Assembly: GCA_009733715.1 (NCBI GenBank)
Contig: WMKJ01000003.1
Location: 124,001-188,000, forward strand
Reading direction: 5' to 3'
Length of the DNA stretch: 64,000 nucleotides
Origin: Herpomyces periplanetae
Taxonomy: Eukaryota; Ascomycota; Laboulbeniomycetes; Herpomycetales; Herpomycetaceae
The position numbers were made by a program, and so were the translations under genes. How positions within the stretch are numbered: the first letter of the stretch is position 1; each line of letters begins with the position of its first letter. Under the pieces are notes generated by a model that was given only the letters and a program-made list of their open reading frames with translations, was not told the origin of the DNA and searched no databases. This document shows positions 34,701 through 44,525 of the stretch, piece by piece.

Positions 34701-34887
34701 CATTATCTAAATGAGTCCTGCCCATATTGCTTTAGTCAGCTGTCACAAAAAAGTTCCGGTAGGTTTGTTGATAATCCATTCATTAGACTAATTACCCTCG
34801 TTGTGCATGATACTGTGATAAATCTTCCATAAAAGCATCATATTCACTTGTCCGTTCAATGGACGCTGCTCGATGTCCAGTTGGCAT
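31733..34887 (-). CDS. RSC9: Rsc9-like ARID protein of the RSC chromatin remodeller
   Basis: There are three exons, 34796-34887, 33948-34729 and 31733-33873 (introns 66 and 74 nt), giving 1004 residues. The start ATG gives MPTGHRAASIERTSEYDAFM. An ARID spans about residues 15-115: EDLSQYHAQRG, LDNEPKIANRRIDLYKLYQK, AGGYDVISDTK, and the exon-2 end of the domain AYYKNLAAYEISRFHHREPP. A large helical region follows. An RFX-type DNA-binding block lies near 640 (ATFEVTQINLWNAYNSTFAG), then two C2H2-like fingers near 716 (ECLWQPVNPTGKSYNCEYMK) and 773 (DCQWKGCGYFTRTQGRPTQN). This order matches fungal Rsc9, a subunit of the RSC nucleosome remodeller. Both joins rebuild conserved sequence. A further spliceable leader exon lies upstream (35000-35130). 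Confidence 0.9.
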
Positions 34888-35943
34888 TGTAGTGCAAGTA
34901 AGCACAGACCGGGTTAACTGAGGTGTAAAGTCTACCCTATGAAGCTAGAATTTAGATGCATAGAAAATCTCAAAAAGGTGAGTTTTCTAATAAACATACC
35001 AAAGATGAGAGTTAGTTCCATTTACGAAATACTGGACGAATGAGTGAATGAATGATTGCACGCATAGTCCAGCTCCAAACCACCACCATTTACTAATTGG
35101 TTAACGCGAGTCAATAACCAAAGTTTTGACCTTGTTAAGTAATCACATATTATGTAATGGAATATTTAACGAGAAGTGATAGAGCAGAGAATGCAAGGCA
35201 GAGTGACAAGAAAATGTCAAAATTGATAAGGTGTGACGAAACGTGGGAGAATTTGCAAATAGAGAGTAAGGGTAGTGTAGTATTGTAGAACATTGAATGG
35301 CATGGTATGGTAAGGTAAGGTATAGTACTGTATGCTATGCCCTGCAATGGCATAACTTAGCATGGTATAGCATGGTATAATAAAATAAGGTATTGTAGTA
35401 GAGCTAACAATGGTAAAAATAGTAGTGGAGAGAGAAGTAGGGAGATGGACGATTCAGAGAAGTGGAGTTGTGCATAACCATTATTAGAAAACAAATGATT
35501 GGTGGATGATAACAAGGACATTCAAATTAACAATGTGCCATTCAATGGAGTAAGTGGAGATGAGTATGTAAGTGTGCGCTAATTTGAGAATATGTTTGAG
35601 GCAAAAAACGATGGAAGCAGGTTTCACCAAGTCATCTACTCCATTTGACAGGGGACAGGGAGTGTTTGTGTGATTACATAAGCATGATCAAACGGGTGGA
35701 GGGTGTAGTGTGGTGTTGGGTAGTGCAATTGAGTGAAATGTGAAATTGGTGCAAGTACACCGTACTGTCAAACTATTCACATTGGTGGGGGTATTTGGTA
35801 TTCCGTTATCACGAGATGAAATGGGTGATTGAGTGAAAAGTGTACATACCTATTTAATTGAATGGGCTAACGTAGAGCCAGGTAAAATAGGAAATACTTT
35901 ATATAAACACGGTAGAGTGTGAATTGTCTGTGTGAGAAATTTC
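34888..35943. other. Divergent intergenic region, RSC9 / unrecognised gene, with a probable 5'UTR intron
   Basis: On the minus strand a donor GTATGT after position 35000 and an acceptor ATAG ending at 34937 define a 63-nt intron that I place in the RSC9 5' leader. The plus strand is purine-rich from about 35.1 kb. Degenerate GGTA pentamers occur at 35285-35390. Confidence 0.45.
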
Positions 35944-37492
35944 ATGGAGACTACCCAGCAAGGTGTACTGCGTTTTGGTTTACTGAAAGTGTCATGGGCA
36001 ATTGACGAAGAAAAAAAAAAAAGAGGATTTTCATGGGTTCACGAGACTGACAGGGTGTGGGTGCTATTTGAAGGGGAAAGAGGTAGTATATTCAAGGTTG
36101 TGCAAGGGTCGGAGGTGTTGGTAAGTACCATGGGGATGATAATCTATGATTGTTGTTATGATAGACATTATTTAGAAATAATTATTGGGGGATACATTTT
36201 ATTGGGATGAACGACTAATTAACATAATGGATGTTTGGCTAAAAGGTCGAGGTAAATTTAGAGGAGAAGTGTGCTGAAGTTCAAAAAGCCTTGGAGTTTT
36301 CCCGAAAAGCCCGAATTGAACTACGTCATGAGCAGCTTCCCACGTCTTGCATATTCCGGCGAATTGCACTCAGCATTGCTATTCGCTTTCCGTACCACGA
36401 TGGACAGGTGAGTTTGTACACAAGGTGTGGGGAAACTAACGATCACTGGCTCATTGATAATATACATGGAGCTGACATGTTGGTTTGTGAGAGAGAATGT
36501 GTGAGTGGGGATATTAGGTAGCTCGCGTTCAGATGAAATTTTGTTCTATATACGACTTTGATCACGCATTACAGATATTTCGCTGTAAAAAGTGTCCTAT
36601 GTTCAATTATCCCGGAGAAGCTGACGGAAGCGTAAACACTAATGTGAATGCAATCACAGCGCCTGTTGCGGCTGTGGTTACAGCAACATGTCCAGTACCG
36701 ACAACAGCTATAGAAACGGCTATAACTACTGTTGCAAGCACCGCTATTCCTACTTCTACAACTGTTACCACAACCTCGACTACTTGCACTAATACTAATA
36801 CCAATACTAACACTAACACTAATACTAATACCAATATCTACCGCGACACCACTTTTATTAACGATGGTGCTGAATGTAGAAACGGCGGGGCAATACCGGG
36901 GAATAACGTACAAACGTTGAAAGGTGGATCAGCCACTACCTGCATAATTGCGGACAGTCAAATTACAAAAAATGCATGTGCCGTGGTGGAGGTAAATCTT
37001 CCTCCCCCAAGAAGACTTCCCTTCAAACGTTCTAATGAACATGAAGCAATATCCTTACCGACCCGAGTCCCGACCCCGACTCCGTCACCAGTGCCGTTCC
37101 CGACCCCCATATATGCCCCGGCACCGGCATCGACCCTGATACCGACACCGATAGCGGAAGGTGGAGTCTCGCCCACTATGCCTTTAATCCCGTTACAAGC
37201 TCCGGTCTCGGATGAAAAATTCGTAACAAAACGTAAGCGAGATAGATGCGGTGGAAATTCAGAATTGCGGGTTAAGCCGATTCGTAACAAGCAGCTTAAA
37301 CTTGGTCATGATCACGACGAATTATCCATGGATTATGTTGTTAAAGGACTTGAAGAGTTTTTGACTGGAAGAAACTCTCCTCAACGACGTGATATGTTAA
37401 CGTCTCTTATCCCACGATTACTTACCGAGCCAAAATTCCTAGAATTCTGCGATCTGATCGATGAACTTTGGCCTGACCAATTTTCCTCCTAG
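35944..37492 (+). CDS. Unrecognised protein with short CxxC motif and TN/PT-rich middle
   Basis: I propose three exons, 35944-36120, 36246-36407 and 36575-37492 (introns 125 and 167 nt, donors GTAAGT and GTGAGT), giving 418 residues. All joins are phase 0. The middle exon (ARIELRHEQLPTSCIFRRIA, LSIAIRFPYHDGQ) and the start of the third (IFRCKKCPMFNYPGEADG) look conserved and may bind metal through CKKC. A Thr/Asn/Ala-rich stretch follows with a TN repeat (36788-36837), then a PT-rich stretch, a basic KRKRDRCGG, and a C-terminal helical block LEEFLTGRNSPQRRDMLTSL. I read it as a possible nuclear regulator but know no family. Exon 1 is least certain. An alternative acceptor at 36532 would add 14 residues. 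Confidence 0.6.
36788..36837. repeat. Hexanucleotide repeat encoding Thr-Asn
   Basis: About eight degenerate units of ACTAAT/ACCAAT type lie in frame in the coding sequence and produce an alternating Thr-Asn tract. Confidence 0.85.
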
Positions 37493-38334
37493 AATCCACT
37501 TATTCTGCTTTTCAGTTTTTTCTTTTTCACTATGCTTTCGTCTATCACCTAAATCATCATCTTTGGTTCCTCGTGGCCCTCATGATCAATTTAATCCCCA
37601 ATTTTTCAAATGTCGCTCTCATCATCTCCACTCGGAACATCCATCAAAAGAAACTTCCCTTCAATTTATATCACGTGATCCGCCCTAGAGGATTCTGTGT
37701 AACTAATCGTTTCGTTTAGCCCGATGGCGCCCATCCTTTACTGTGCTGTAATCCTCGCATTAATCCTTTTAAACTTTGGGTTTCCCGTCTCATTTTTTCG
37801 TATTCATACGCCCACCACCACCATCATTATCATTACCTTACCTTCCCTTGCCTTTAATAGTAACATTTTCGCCGCTCGTTCGGTAACCATTCCTTCGGAT
37901 TAATCATCTTCCATCCGTCGCTTCTTAGCCTGGTCCAATCTCCCTCCATTTGATAATTTGTCCGTTTATCAGTGCATCCTTTTATCACGCCTCCCACAAT
38001 TATCTTCTAATCATCCCTTTATCTCGTATTTACTCTCTAGTATTTACGTTTTTGCTCATTTTTCATATATTCTTTATTTCTCCATCTCTATCCCATTCCA
38101 TCATTCTTTACACTCTTCTCTCACCCGCCCTGCCACTCCCTCTCACGCCCATTCTATCTTTATCCCTCACTCCTACTCAGTTCTGTCTTCTTGGTCGGCT
38201 TTACTATTTTCCGACGCCTGTTCGTTGCACCCTCTCCATCCTTTTCAGTTTTGCACATTTTACCTATATCCTGATCGTCTTATCCATACAACTTTTTATC
38301 TTGTTTATAATCTTACATTTTTACCCTTCTCGTC
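37493..38334. promoter_or_regulatory. Pyrimidine-rich leader/promoter of the AtfA gene
   Basis: These 842 bases upstream of the bZIP start codon are strongly CT-rich on the sense strand. They contain several short upstream open frames (for example 37950-38387, which overlaps the start) and a CACGTG at 37673-37678. CT-rich leaders are common in filamentous fungal genes. The overlapping upstream frame could reduce or condition translation of the bZIP protein, but this is inference. Confidence 0.4.
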
Positions 38335-40431
38335 ATGTTTACGACATCTATGACGAGGAATTCCAACAAATCAAATTATCAAAATGATACCTCAAATACT
38401 ACTAACCTCCCTTCAAATACAGCTACAACTTCTATCGCCAATTCTCCTTCACTTCGTGCTTCATCCCGCTCCCCTCAGCAGCCAGCTCCAGCGTCATCTA
38501 ATTCAGCTCATTTGCATGAACCAAATCCATTCGACGCTCAGTTCGCACTTCCCCTCTCTACTCCGTCATCTAAATCGGCAACTAACCCTCCGCTGCACCC
38601 GCCCAACGTGAATCACCCTCCACCACCTCCACCTCCAGCCCAAGCACAGTCTCATCATTTGCCTGGTGTAGCAAGCCTTACGGCGTCCCAAGCAGCTATT
38701 CCATCAGCTGGGTCGCCGGCTTGGTTTAACTCTTTACGCAGTGGTCCTTTATCTCCAGCCATGCTTGCTGGTCCAACCCATACATCGTCATCTACCTCAA
38801 ATTTCTTCGCGCCACCTCCATTTCGTTCAAGCACCCCCGCACTTTCCTCTACTACAACTGCTGCTACGCCTAACGAGTCCGCTTTACGTTCAGGTCTCAC
38901 TCCCGGTGGCGGTGGATCTATGTTCCCGGCGCCCTCTCCCGGCTCTTCAAACTTGTATCCCTCGGGGCTGTCAGGCATATTTCCATCGGATTCGCATCCC
39001 CCTCCTCCACCTGCTTTAGCCAATTCAATGCCTTTACCAAAACTTCATATTGCACCTCGAACATCACGATCCTCTATTCCCAAGTCATCCCCCCCTGGTT
39101 CATCTTCTCCACTCTCTACGTCTACTCCTACTAGTTCATCCACTACTACTGTTACTGCAACCCCTAACACTGCTACTACAACTGCTACCGCTACTGCCAC
39201 ATCTGCCACGTCCGCCACGTCCGCCACGTCTGCAACGTCTGCAACGTCTGCTGTTACATCAACTACCTCTACATATAATACCTCGACATCTGCTGACACT
39301 GCCACTACTCTTCACACTTATTCTCGCGATACAAGTGATGCTGTTAATGGTCTGTACATGCTTGCACAGTCTAATCCTCCCAGCCGACCAACTCTTTCAC
39401 CCCACAGAAAGTCCATGTCGCCTGTGCCAATTATATCCCCTTCCCTTTCTCCAGAGAAATCGTCCTCGTCTTCTCCTTCCCCATCTCCCGAGTTACCAGC
39501 TATCGTCAGTACCTCTGAATCAAATAGTGCCAGTGGCAAAGGTGGTGACTGCCTTTCCAGCGGATTATCACCACCCACTCCAGTTTCAGCGCCTGTTCGC
39601 ACGAAAAAGCCGCGAAAATCCGATGCTTCCCGAATTGGCAAACGAAAGAGATCTTCGACTATTTTACCACGATCAATAATTAAAACTGATCCGGATGCTC
39701 TTTTAGGTGACTCATCTCGAATGGCCACTAATCAAAGTCAATCTACCCATGGATCTTTTGCGCAAGCTCATTCTCATTCACTTTCACAATCGCTACCCCA
39801 ATCTCACCATACCCTACATAATCAGATTAATGATCACGATATACCTCCAAGTTTTTCATTAAATCTTCAAACGTCTACAACAACATCCCCGACTACGAGT
39901 ATAACCACCATGTCATCATCGATCGCTTCAGTAGCTGCGTCTACAACGAATAATAGTGGTACGGGCGGAGATCGTGCACGAAAATTGCTAAGTGAGGAGG
40001 AAAAACGCCGTAATTTTTTGGAGAGAAACCGTGTAGCGGCTCTTAAATGTCGACAACGTAAGAAACAATGGCTTGCTAGTTTGCAGGCCAAATGTGAGTT
40101 GGTATCAGCCGAGAATGAAGCACTTCTGAATACAGTCGCTGCGTTGCAAGAGGAAATATTATCCCTGAAAGCGGCATTATTGGCGTATCGTTCATGTCCC
40201 CTTGCCAGTTCGAGTTCAACATCTACATCAATTGCGAATACAAATACAAATCTTATCACAAGTTCCAACACAGTGGAGGGACCCGGACCTAAGTCCGAAA
40301 ATCTTCATCCATCCAGCCCATCACATATCTCCGCTTCAGTTTCTCTTCCCGCTAACAGCCTCAACTCAAATAACCTCCCTACGTCTTCACTTAGCCTTCG
40401 ATCTATACACGAGTTTCCTCATCAATCCTGA
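38335..40431 (+). CDS. atfA: Atf1/AtfA-type bZIP transcription factor
   Basis: This is a single-exon gene of 698 codons with an ATG start. Order of parts: a Ser/Pro-rich N-terminus; the Aft1 HRA-type segment with EPNPFDAQF near residue 62 and FNSLRSGPLSPAMLAGP near 130; the HRR-type block NESALRSGLTPGGGGSMFPA near 180; a long Ser/Thr/Ala-rich region with an ATS tandem repeat; a basic patch KPRKSDASRIGKRKRSS; and the bZIP near 554-620 (EEKRRNFLERNRVAALKCRQ, then a leucine heptad zipper). HRA and HRR are the stress-activation and recombination regions first defined in fission yeast Atf1. The family acts below the Sty1/Hog1/SakA MAP kinase in oxidative and osmotic stress, conidia and development. 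Many SP and TP sites in the N-terminal half fit MAPK control. Sko1 is the near alternative but lacks this HRA/HRR pairing. Confidence 0.92.
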   Translation: MFTTSMTRNSNKSNYQNDTSNTTNLPSNTATTSIANSPSLRASSRSPQQPAPASSNSAHLHEPNPFDAQFALPLSTPSSKSATNPPLHPPNVNHPPPPPPPAQAQSHHLPGVASLTASQAAIPSAGSPAWFNSLRSGPLSPAMLAGPTHTSSSTSNFFAPPPFRSSTPALSSTTTAATPNESALRSGLTPGGGGSMFPAPSPGSSNLYPSGLSGIFPSDSHPPPPPALANSMPLPKLHIAPRTSRSSIPKSSPPGSSSPLSTSTPTSSSTTTVTATPNTATTTATATATSATSATSATSATSATSAVTSTTSTYNTSTSADTATTLHTYSRDTSDAVNGLYMLAQSNPPSRPTLSPHRKSMSPVPIISPSLSPEKSSSSSPSPSPELPAIVSTSESNSASGKGGDCLSSGLSPPTPVSAPVRTKKPRKSDASRIGKRKRSSTILPRSIIKTDPDALLGDSSRMATNQSQSTHGSFAQAHSHSLSQSLPQSHHTLHNQINDHDIPPSFSLNLQTSTTTSPTTSITTMSSSIASVAASTTNNSGTGGDRARKLLSEEEKRRNFLERNRVAALKCRQRKKQWLASLQAKCELVSAENEALLNTVAALQEEILSLKAALLAYRSCPLASSSSTSTSIANTNTNLITSSNTVEGPGPKSENLHPSSPSHISASVSLPANSLNSNNLPTSSLSLRSIHEFPHQS
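39199..39252. repeat. 9-bp coding repeat (Thr-Ser-Ala) in the bZIP gene
   Basis: Six units of ACGTCCGCC and close variants sit in frame in the disordered part of the AtfA-like protein. Confidence 0.85.
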
Positions 40432-42035
40432 CTTCCTCAATGTGTATTATATTCATTTTTCCCACTCTTGTTTCGAACGTGCCGAAAATTTTGTTCCCGT
40501 TACTTGTCTTACTTTGGTCACTTTAGTTTGTTTGCTTCGTTTTTCCTCCTTACTTGTTTATCTTCAAACAGTGTTTAGCCGTTGCTTACCTGTACGCTTC
40601 ACTACATCTCCCCTATATCGCGTACCCCGCAATCCGTGTTAATATGCTTGCCTGTCCGCCTTATACTCCTTACTATGTTTGCTTGTAAGGATTCCCGTCA
40701 TCTTGTTATTTAACCTTTTGCTTATCAGCTAGCCTACTTACCGATCTGCGGATTCATTTACCCGTTTCTCATATGTTCATTTGCCCATTAATCCGTTCAC
40801 CTACTCGCTCACCTACCCGTCTGTCTATATAACACTTATCCATGCTAACTATCCCCAATTCCATGTGGCGAATTTCTTTACCAGGTTTCATAGGTTACTA
40901 CGTAACAACCCAAATTTATTCATTACTCGTATTAACGTTTACTAGCATTTCCGCCCGAATTTTTTGGCAAGTAAGCGGATAGGCATGTGATCGTTTCTAA
41001 TTAACGTTATACCCGTTATTATTTTGTGGCGATCAATGTATATCATGCTGAGACAACATAAAACTATTTATTGCGTATATATGAATATACATATATATAT
41101 ATGAGTGTATTTATATGTGTATGTATATACGGTGTAAAATACATAGATAACATTGATATGCGTTCCATGCGCAAACGTGCACGTATGTAAACTTGCACAT
41201 CAATACTTAAATCATGATTAGCTACTTATACAAACAGAATTATAAATTAAATCCATGTCTACCTTAACTATTAAGTCAAAATCCTTCGTATATCACAAAC
41301 GTGAAAAGTTCAGGTAATATCGGTATGTGAATTACTTGTAACCAAATGTTAGGCTAAAGTTGGCGCGATATCCTCGCTTCTAAAAACAACAAACATGATC
41401 GTTTCAATTAACCTATGTACCATAGCTTGACCACTATTCATTAAGTAGACCATGGATACGTACTTAACATTCATAAATTTGGAATATCTCTCCCACCGAC
41501 CTTAGCATCCAACCCCATTCCTTGCCCACAACTATTTCAGGTAGTATGACTGATCTATTATAGAATAAGTGCCAGATTGGGAATAGTGGTGTGCATCTCC
41601 GAGCTGAAGCGTGTTCAATTGGGGAGATGTTCCCGGCAAAATTTTGGGGTTGGCAGTTAAGTGTACACATGAGATTGCATTCATGTTAACGTAACTGCAG
41701 TGACTCAAATATTCGCTACCTTTTATCCTTTGTTGGCGAGTTCTGTGTGAATGCTTGGTACATATGTTAAAATCCATGCCATGTCATTCATATTTTTCAT
41801 CTTAATCTCCTCCCACATCGAAAATGTAGGTATTCTTCTGTATATTTGAATATTCTGTCAGGTAAACTGTAATCCAACACCCCATAAACCGGAACTTTCC
41901 TGAAGTCTTTATCAAAAATGCCAAACCCGTGCATATATCACTTTTCAAGTCTGGCAAAGAGATTTTGTGCATCTCGTCTCATGAGCCACACCTTGTCTAA
42001 GCGAAAATTTAGTTTAACGACGTAAGCCACAATGA
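40432..42035. other. Convergent intergenic region (AtfA / homeodomain factor)
   Basis: The first 400 bases after the bZIP stop are CT-rich and look like 3' untranslated sequence. The rest is AT-rich, with a TA-rich run at about 41080-41135. No gene is visible in these 1.6 kb. Confidence 0.35.
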
Positions 42036-44525
42036 TTAGATCAGCAAGTCTTTGTGATTTAAATTTGAATCGAATCGTGAAACGACAATTTGTCGACATT
42101 CAAGAATGAAGGAATCCACAAAAGATGAATGATCATTTTCTAATTGTGTTGAATTGAAGTTTATATTTTCAAATGTTGCATGAGTATTGGGTGAAGCGTT
42201 AACGTGTGTGCCATTATAAAAAGGTTCAGGATTTGAGTCGATTGTTGCTCCACTTGACCACGTCTCGTTCCCATTTTCATACATGGTACGTGAAAATATG
42301 CTAGCAGCATGATCTGTGATAAGGTGATTTATAAATTCTTGTCGGCTATAAAACCGTTTTTGTTCACAATCGCGATATCCATGTACCATATTAACATGTA
42401 ATAATCTAGATTCCCACTCATTAGATTTTTCAAAGTCTTTACCACAATAATAACATCGACAAAAATTATTCGCAATTGTATCGTTAAACGTGGATCGTAC
42501 ACCCCTTATGAGGCTACAAGTGAAAAATTCACACGTACGATGTTCCTGTTTAGCCATGTGAATGTTGGGCCAGGTTTTCCCGCAAGTTTTACACTGCTTA
42601 ACCGTGTTTCCATCATCGTATTCTTCTACGGATTCATTTTTAAAACTTTCGCCGCCGTAAATGTTAGGAACTTCTTCAGTTGTGCAATCAGCCCTTCTTA
42701 GCCACCATTCCGTTAAATCAGTTCCCCGGCGATAATGGTCAGCAATGTGCAATACACGTTCACTCCATGTATTTGTCCGTTTTCCGCAAAAGCCACACCA
42801 AAAATTTTTTTCACCAAGCTGGGCTGGACTAATGGGGAATGCCCAGCTATCAAATGTCATTCGTATCTCACGCAACAATTCTTCACGATGCGCACACTCT
42901 TTTCTGTGGGATTGTTGTATGTGCTGTATCAGGTGATCTCGTCGGGTAAATGTTCGCTGCTCTTGATCCTTGCTAGCGCATTCTTGAAAACCATGTGTTG
43001 CTAAGTGCTGTAATGTTGGCCTTACCACTGAGCAAAAAGGGCAACGTGCTAACCCTTGACCGTCCCCGACTAATTCACTCGGGCAGCAGATCCACAATTT
43101 TTGAGGAACGTGAACAGATTCCTCATGTCGGTTCCATTCATATTTATTAGAAAATGCTCGACCACAAAATGTACAATAAAACTTCTTAACGTAAACCACT
43201 ACCTTTTTTGACTCGAGAATGTACCCCGCCGGTGTCGTTTGCATATGCCGACGCCTACCTCGACGCGATGTCCGCCCATTGGATATTACACATTGGATAT
43301 TGCCCTTTTCATTTTCTGTTTCACTATCGCCCTTTTCTTTGGCATGAGGTCTTGCTAATTTGGATGTGTTATACGGTGAATATCGATATTTGAATCGTGA
43401 AATTGTAGATATGTTGGAAAGTTTAGCAGCCGCTGAGCCGCGGACCATCTTTAATATGTTCAACGCCCTTGGATCTTCTTCACACGGTGTTGCAAGGAAA
43501 CGTTCAGTCGTCGAAACTACATCAGTTACGTCTTTAATTTGACTAAGCTGGGTGCCGCGAACTGCTAAGCTAGATGTCGTTTGACCTTTAGGACGTCTCG
43601 CTCGACAATTTCCAAACCAGTTTTTTATCGTTGCTAATTGCAGACTCAGGGTCATGGCAAGCTCATCAAGCATCTCACTCGATGGATAAGGTTGCTTGTT
43701 GAAATAATCTTGCAAAATGGAGCGACTTTTAGCTGGAATACGAAACCCTTTACAGGAATTCGAGCTTCGGGTGTTGGTTGAACTTGACTTTCTTTGGGAA
43801 TTTGTGGAAGCAGTTTTGGTAATCGTCTGAGATGACTTTATCGCAGGAACAGACAATTCATCTGCAGGGTTTGATGTAGCGAGTGGTGATTTTAGTGTAC
43901 GATAGTAATAATTCATCGAATTGTACGAATCAGGAGTTTTAGGTGTAATGGCAGTCGTTAATCCACCAGTCTCTGACCTTACAGTGGGCATCGTAAGTAA
44001 TTCGTGCTTTGTGTTAGGAGTAATGCCTTTTGTCATTTGATTAGTCGGAGGAATAGTTAAATGGGACACAGGAGTTCTGGCTGTGGGTGTCGTAGGGTGT
44101 GGGGTATATGCAGGGACTGAATTGGACCAAAGGGCATCAAGTATAGCGGAGGTTGATGCAGTAGTTGCTGGGCTATTAACGCTAGGAGTATGAGAATTTG
44201 ATCTAGGTACTCCTTGATTCACAGTTGCGCACAAATATGAATACGTTGATGAATCGAATGGCGATGACAGACATGAAGATGGAAGAGATATCTCATCACA
44301 AGAACTATCTAATAACCACTGTGAATCCACAGAAGCTTGGACAGGCGGAAACATATACTCAAAGTCACGATCAAAGAGGTAGCTATCGTTCAATGGGTAC
44401 ATATCACTCCACAGCTCACTCATGGAATTGGGAATGTAGCCAGAAGGCATAGCTATGGATTCGGGGGATGTAAGACCTTCGGGAGAAGGTTGAGCATTGG
44501 AACTAGCGCATACCACGGGCATCAT
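42036..44525 (-). CDS. Homeodomain plus C2H2 zinc-finger transcription factor
   Basis: This is a single-exon gene of 829 codons from the ATG giving MMPVVCASSNAQPSPEGLTS. The frame runs 17 codons further to a TTG, and an upstream exon cannot be excluded. A homeodomain of the atypical fungal type lies at about residues 255-318 (FRIPAKSRSILQDYFNKQPY, then NWFGNCRARRPKG with the WF-N-R recognition helix core). Several Cys/His finger-like units follow from about 448: YCTFCGRAFSNKYEWNRHEE, CPFCSVVRPTLQHLATHGFQ, FWCGFCGKRTNTWSERVLHI, CKTCGKTWPNIHMAKQEHRT and CRCYYCGKDFEKSNEWESRL. This combination is found in many filamentous ascomycetes, often in several paralogs, with roles mostly unknown or developmental. 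It is bordered upstream by 5.5 kb without genes. Confidence 0.87.
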   Translation of the reverse strand: MMPVVCASSNAQPSPEGLTSPESIAMPSGYIPNSMSELWSDMYPLNDSYLFDRDFEYMFPPVQASVDSQWLLDSSCDEISLPSSCLSSPFDSSTYSYLCATVNQGVPRSNSHTPSVNSPATTASTSAILDALWSNSVPAYTPHPTTPTARTPVSHLTIPPTNQMTKGITPNTKHELLTMPTVRSETGGLTTAITPKTPDSYNSMNYYYRTLKSPLATSNPADELSVPAIKSSQTITKTASTNSQRKSSSTNTRSSNSCKGFRIPAKSRSILQDYFNKQPYPSSEMLDELAMTLSLQLATIKNWFGNCRARRPKGQTTSSLAVRGTQLSQIKDVTDVVSTTERFLATPCEEDPRALNILKMVRGSAAAKLSNISTISRFKYRYSPYNTSKLARPHAKEKGDSETENEKGNIQCVISNGRTSRRGRRRHMQTTPAGYILESKKVVVYVKKFYCTFCGRAFSNKYEWNRHEESVHVPQKLWICCPSELVGDGQGLARCPFCSVVRPTLQHLATHGFQECASKDQEQRTFTRRDHLIQHIQQSHRKECAHREELLREIRMTFDSWAFPISPAQLGEKNFWCGFCGKRTNTWSERVLHIADHYRRGTDLTEWWLRRADCTTEEVPNIYGGESFKNESVEEYDDGNTVKQCKTCGKTWPNIHMAKQEHRTCEFFTCSLIRGVRSTFNDTIANNFCRCYYCGKDFEKSNEWESRLLHVNMVHGYRDCEQKRFYSRQEFINHLITDHAASIFSRTMYENGNETWSSGATIDSNPEPFYNGTHVNASPNTHATFENINFNSTQLENDHSSFVDSFILECRQIVVSRFDSNLNHKDLLI

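Noticed and set aside
36533-36574. Separate gene starting at the ATG at 36533
   Set aside because: The upstream exon ending in FPYHDGQ joins better to IFRCKKCPMFN; the ATG stretch is then intron or an alternative acceptor product.
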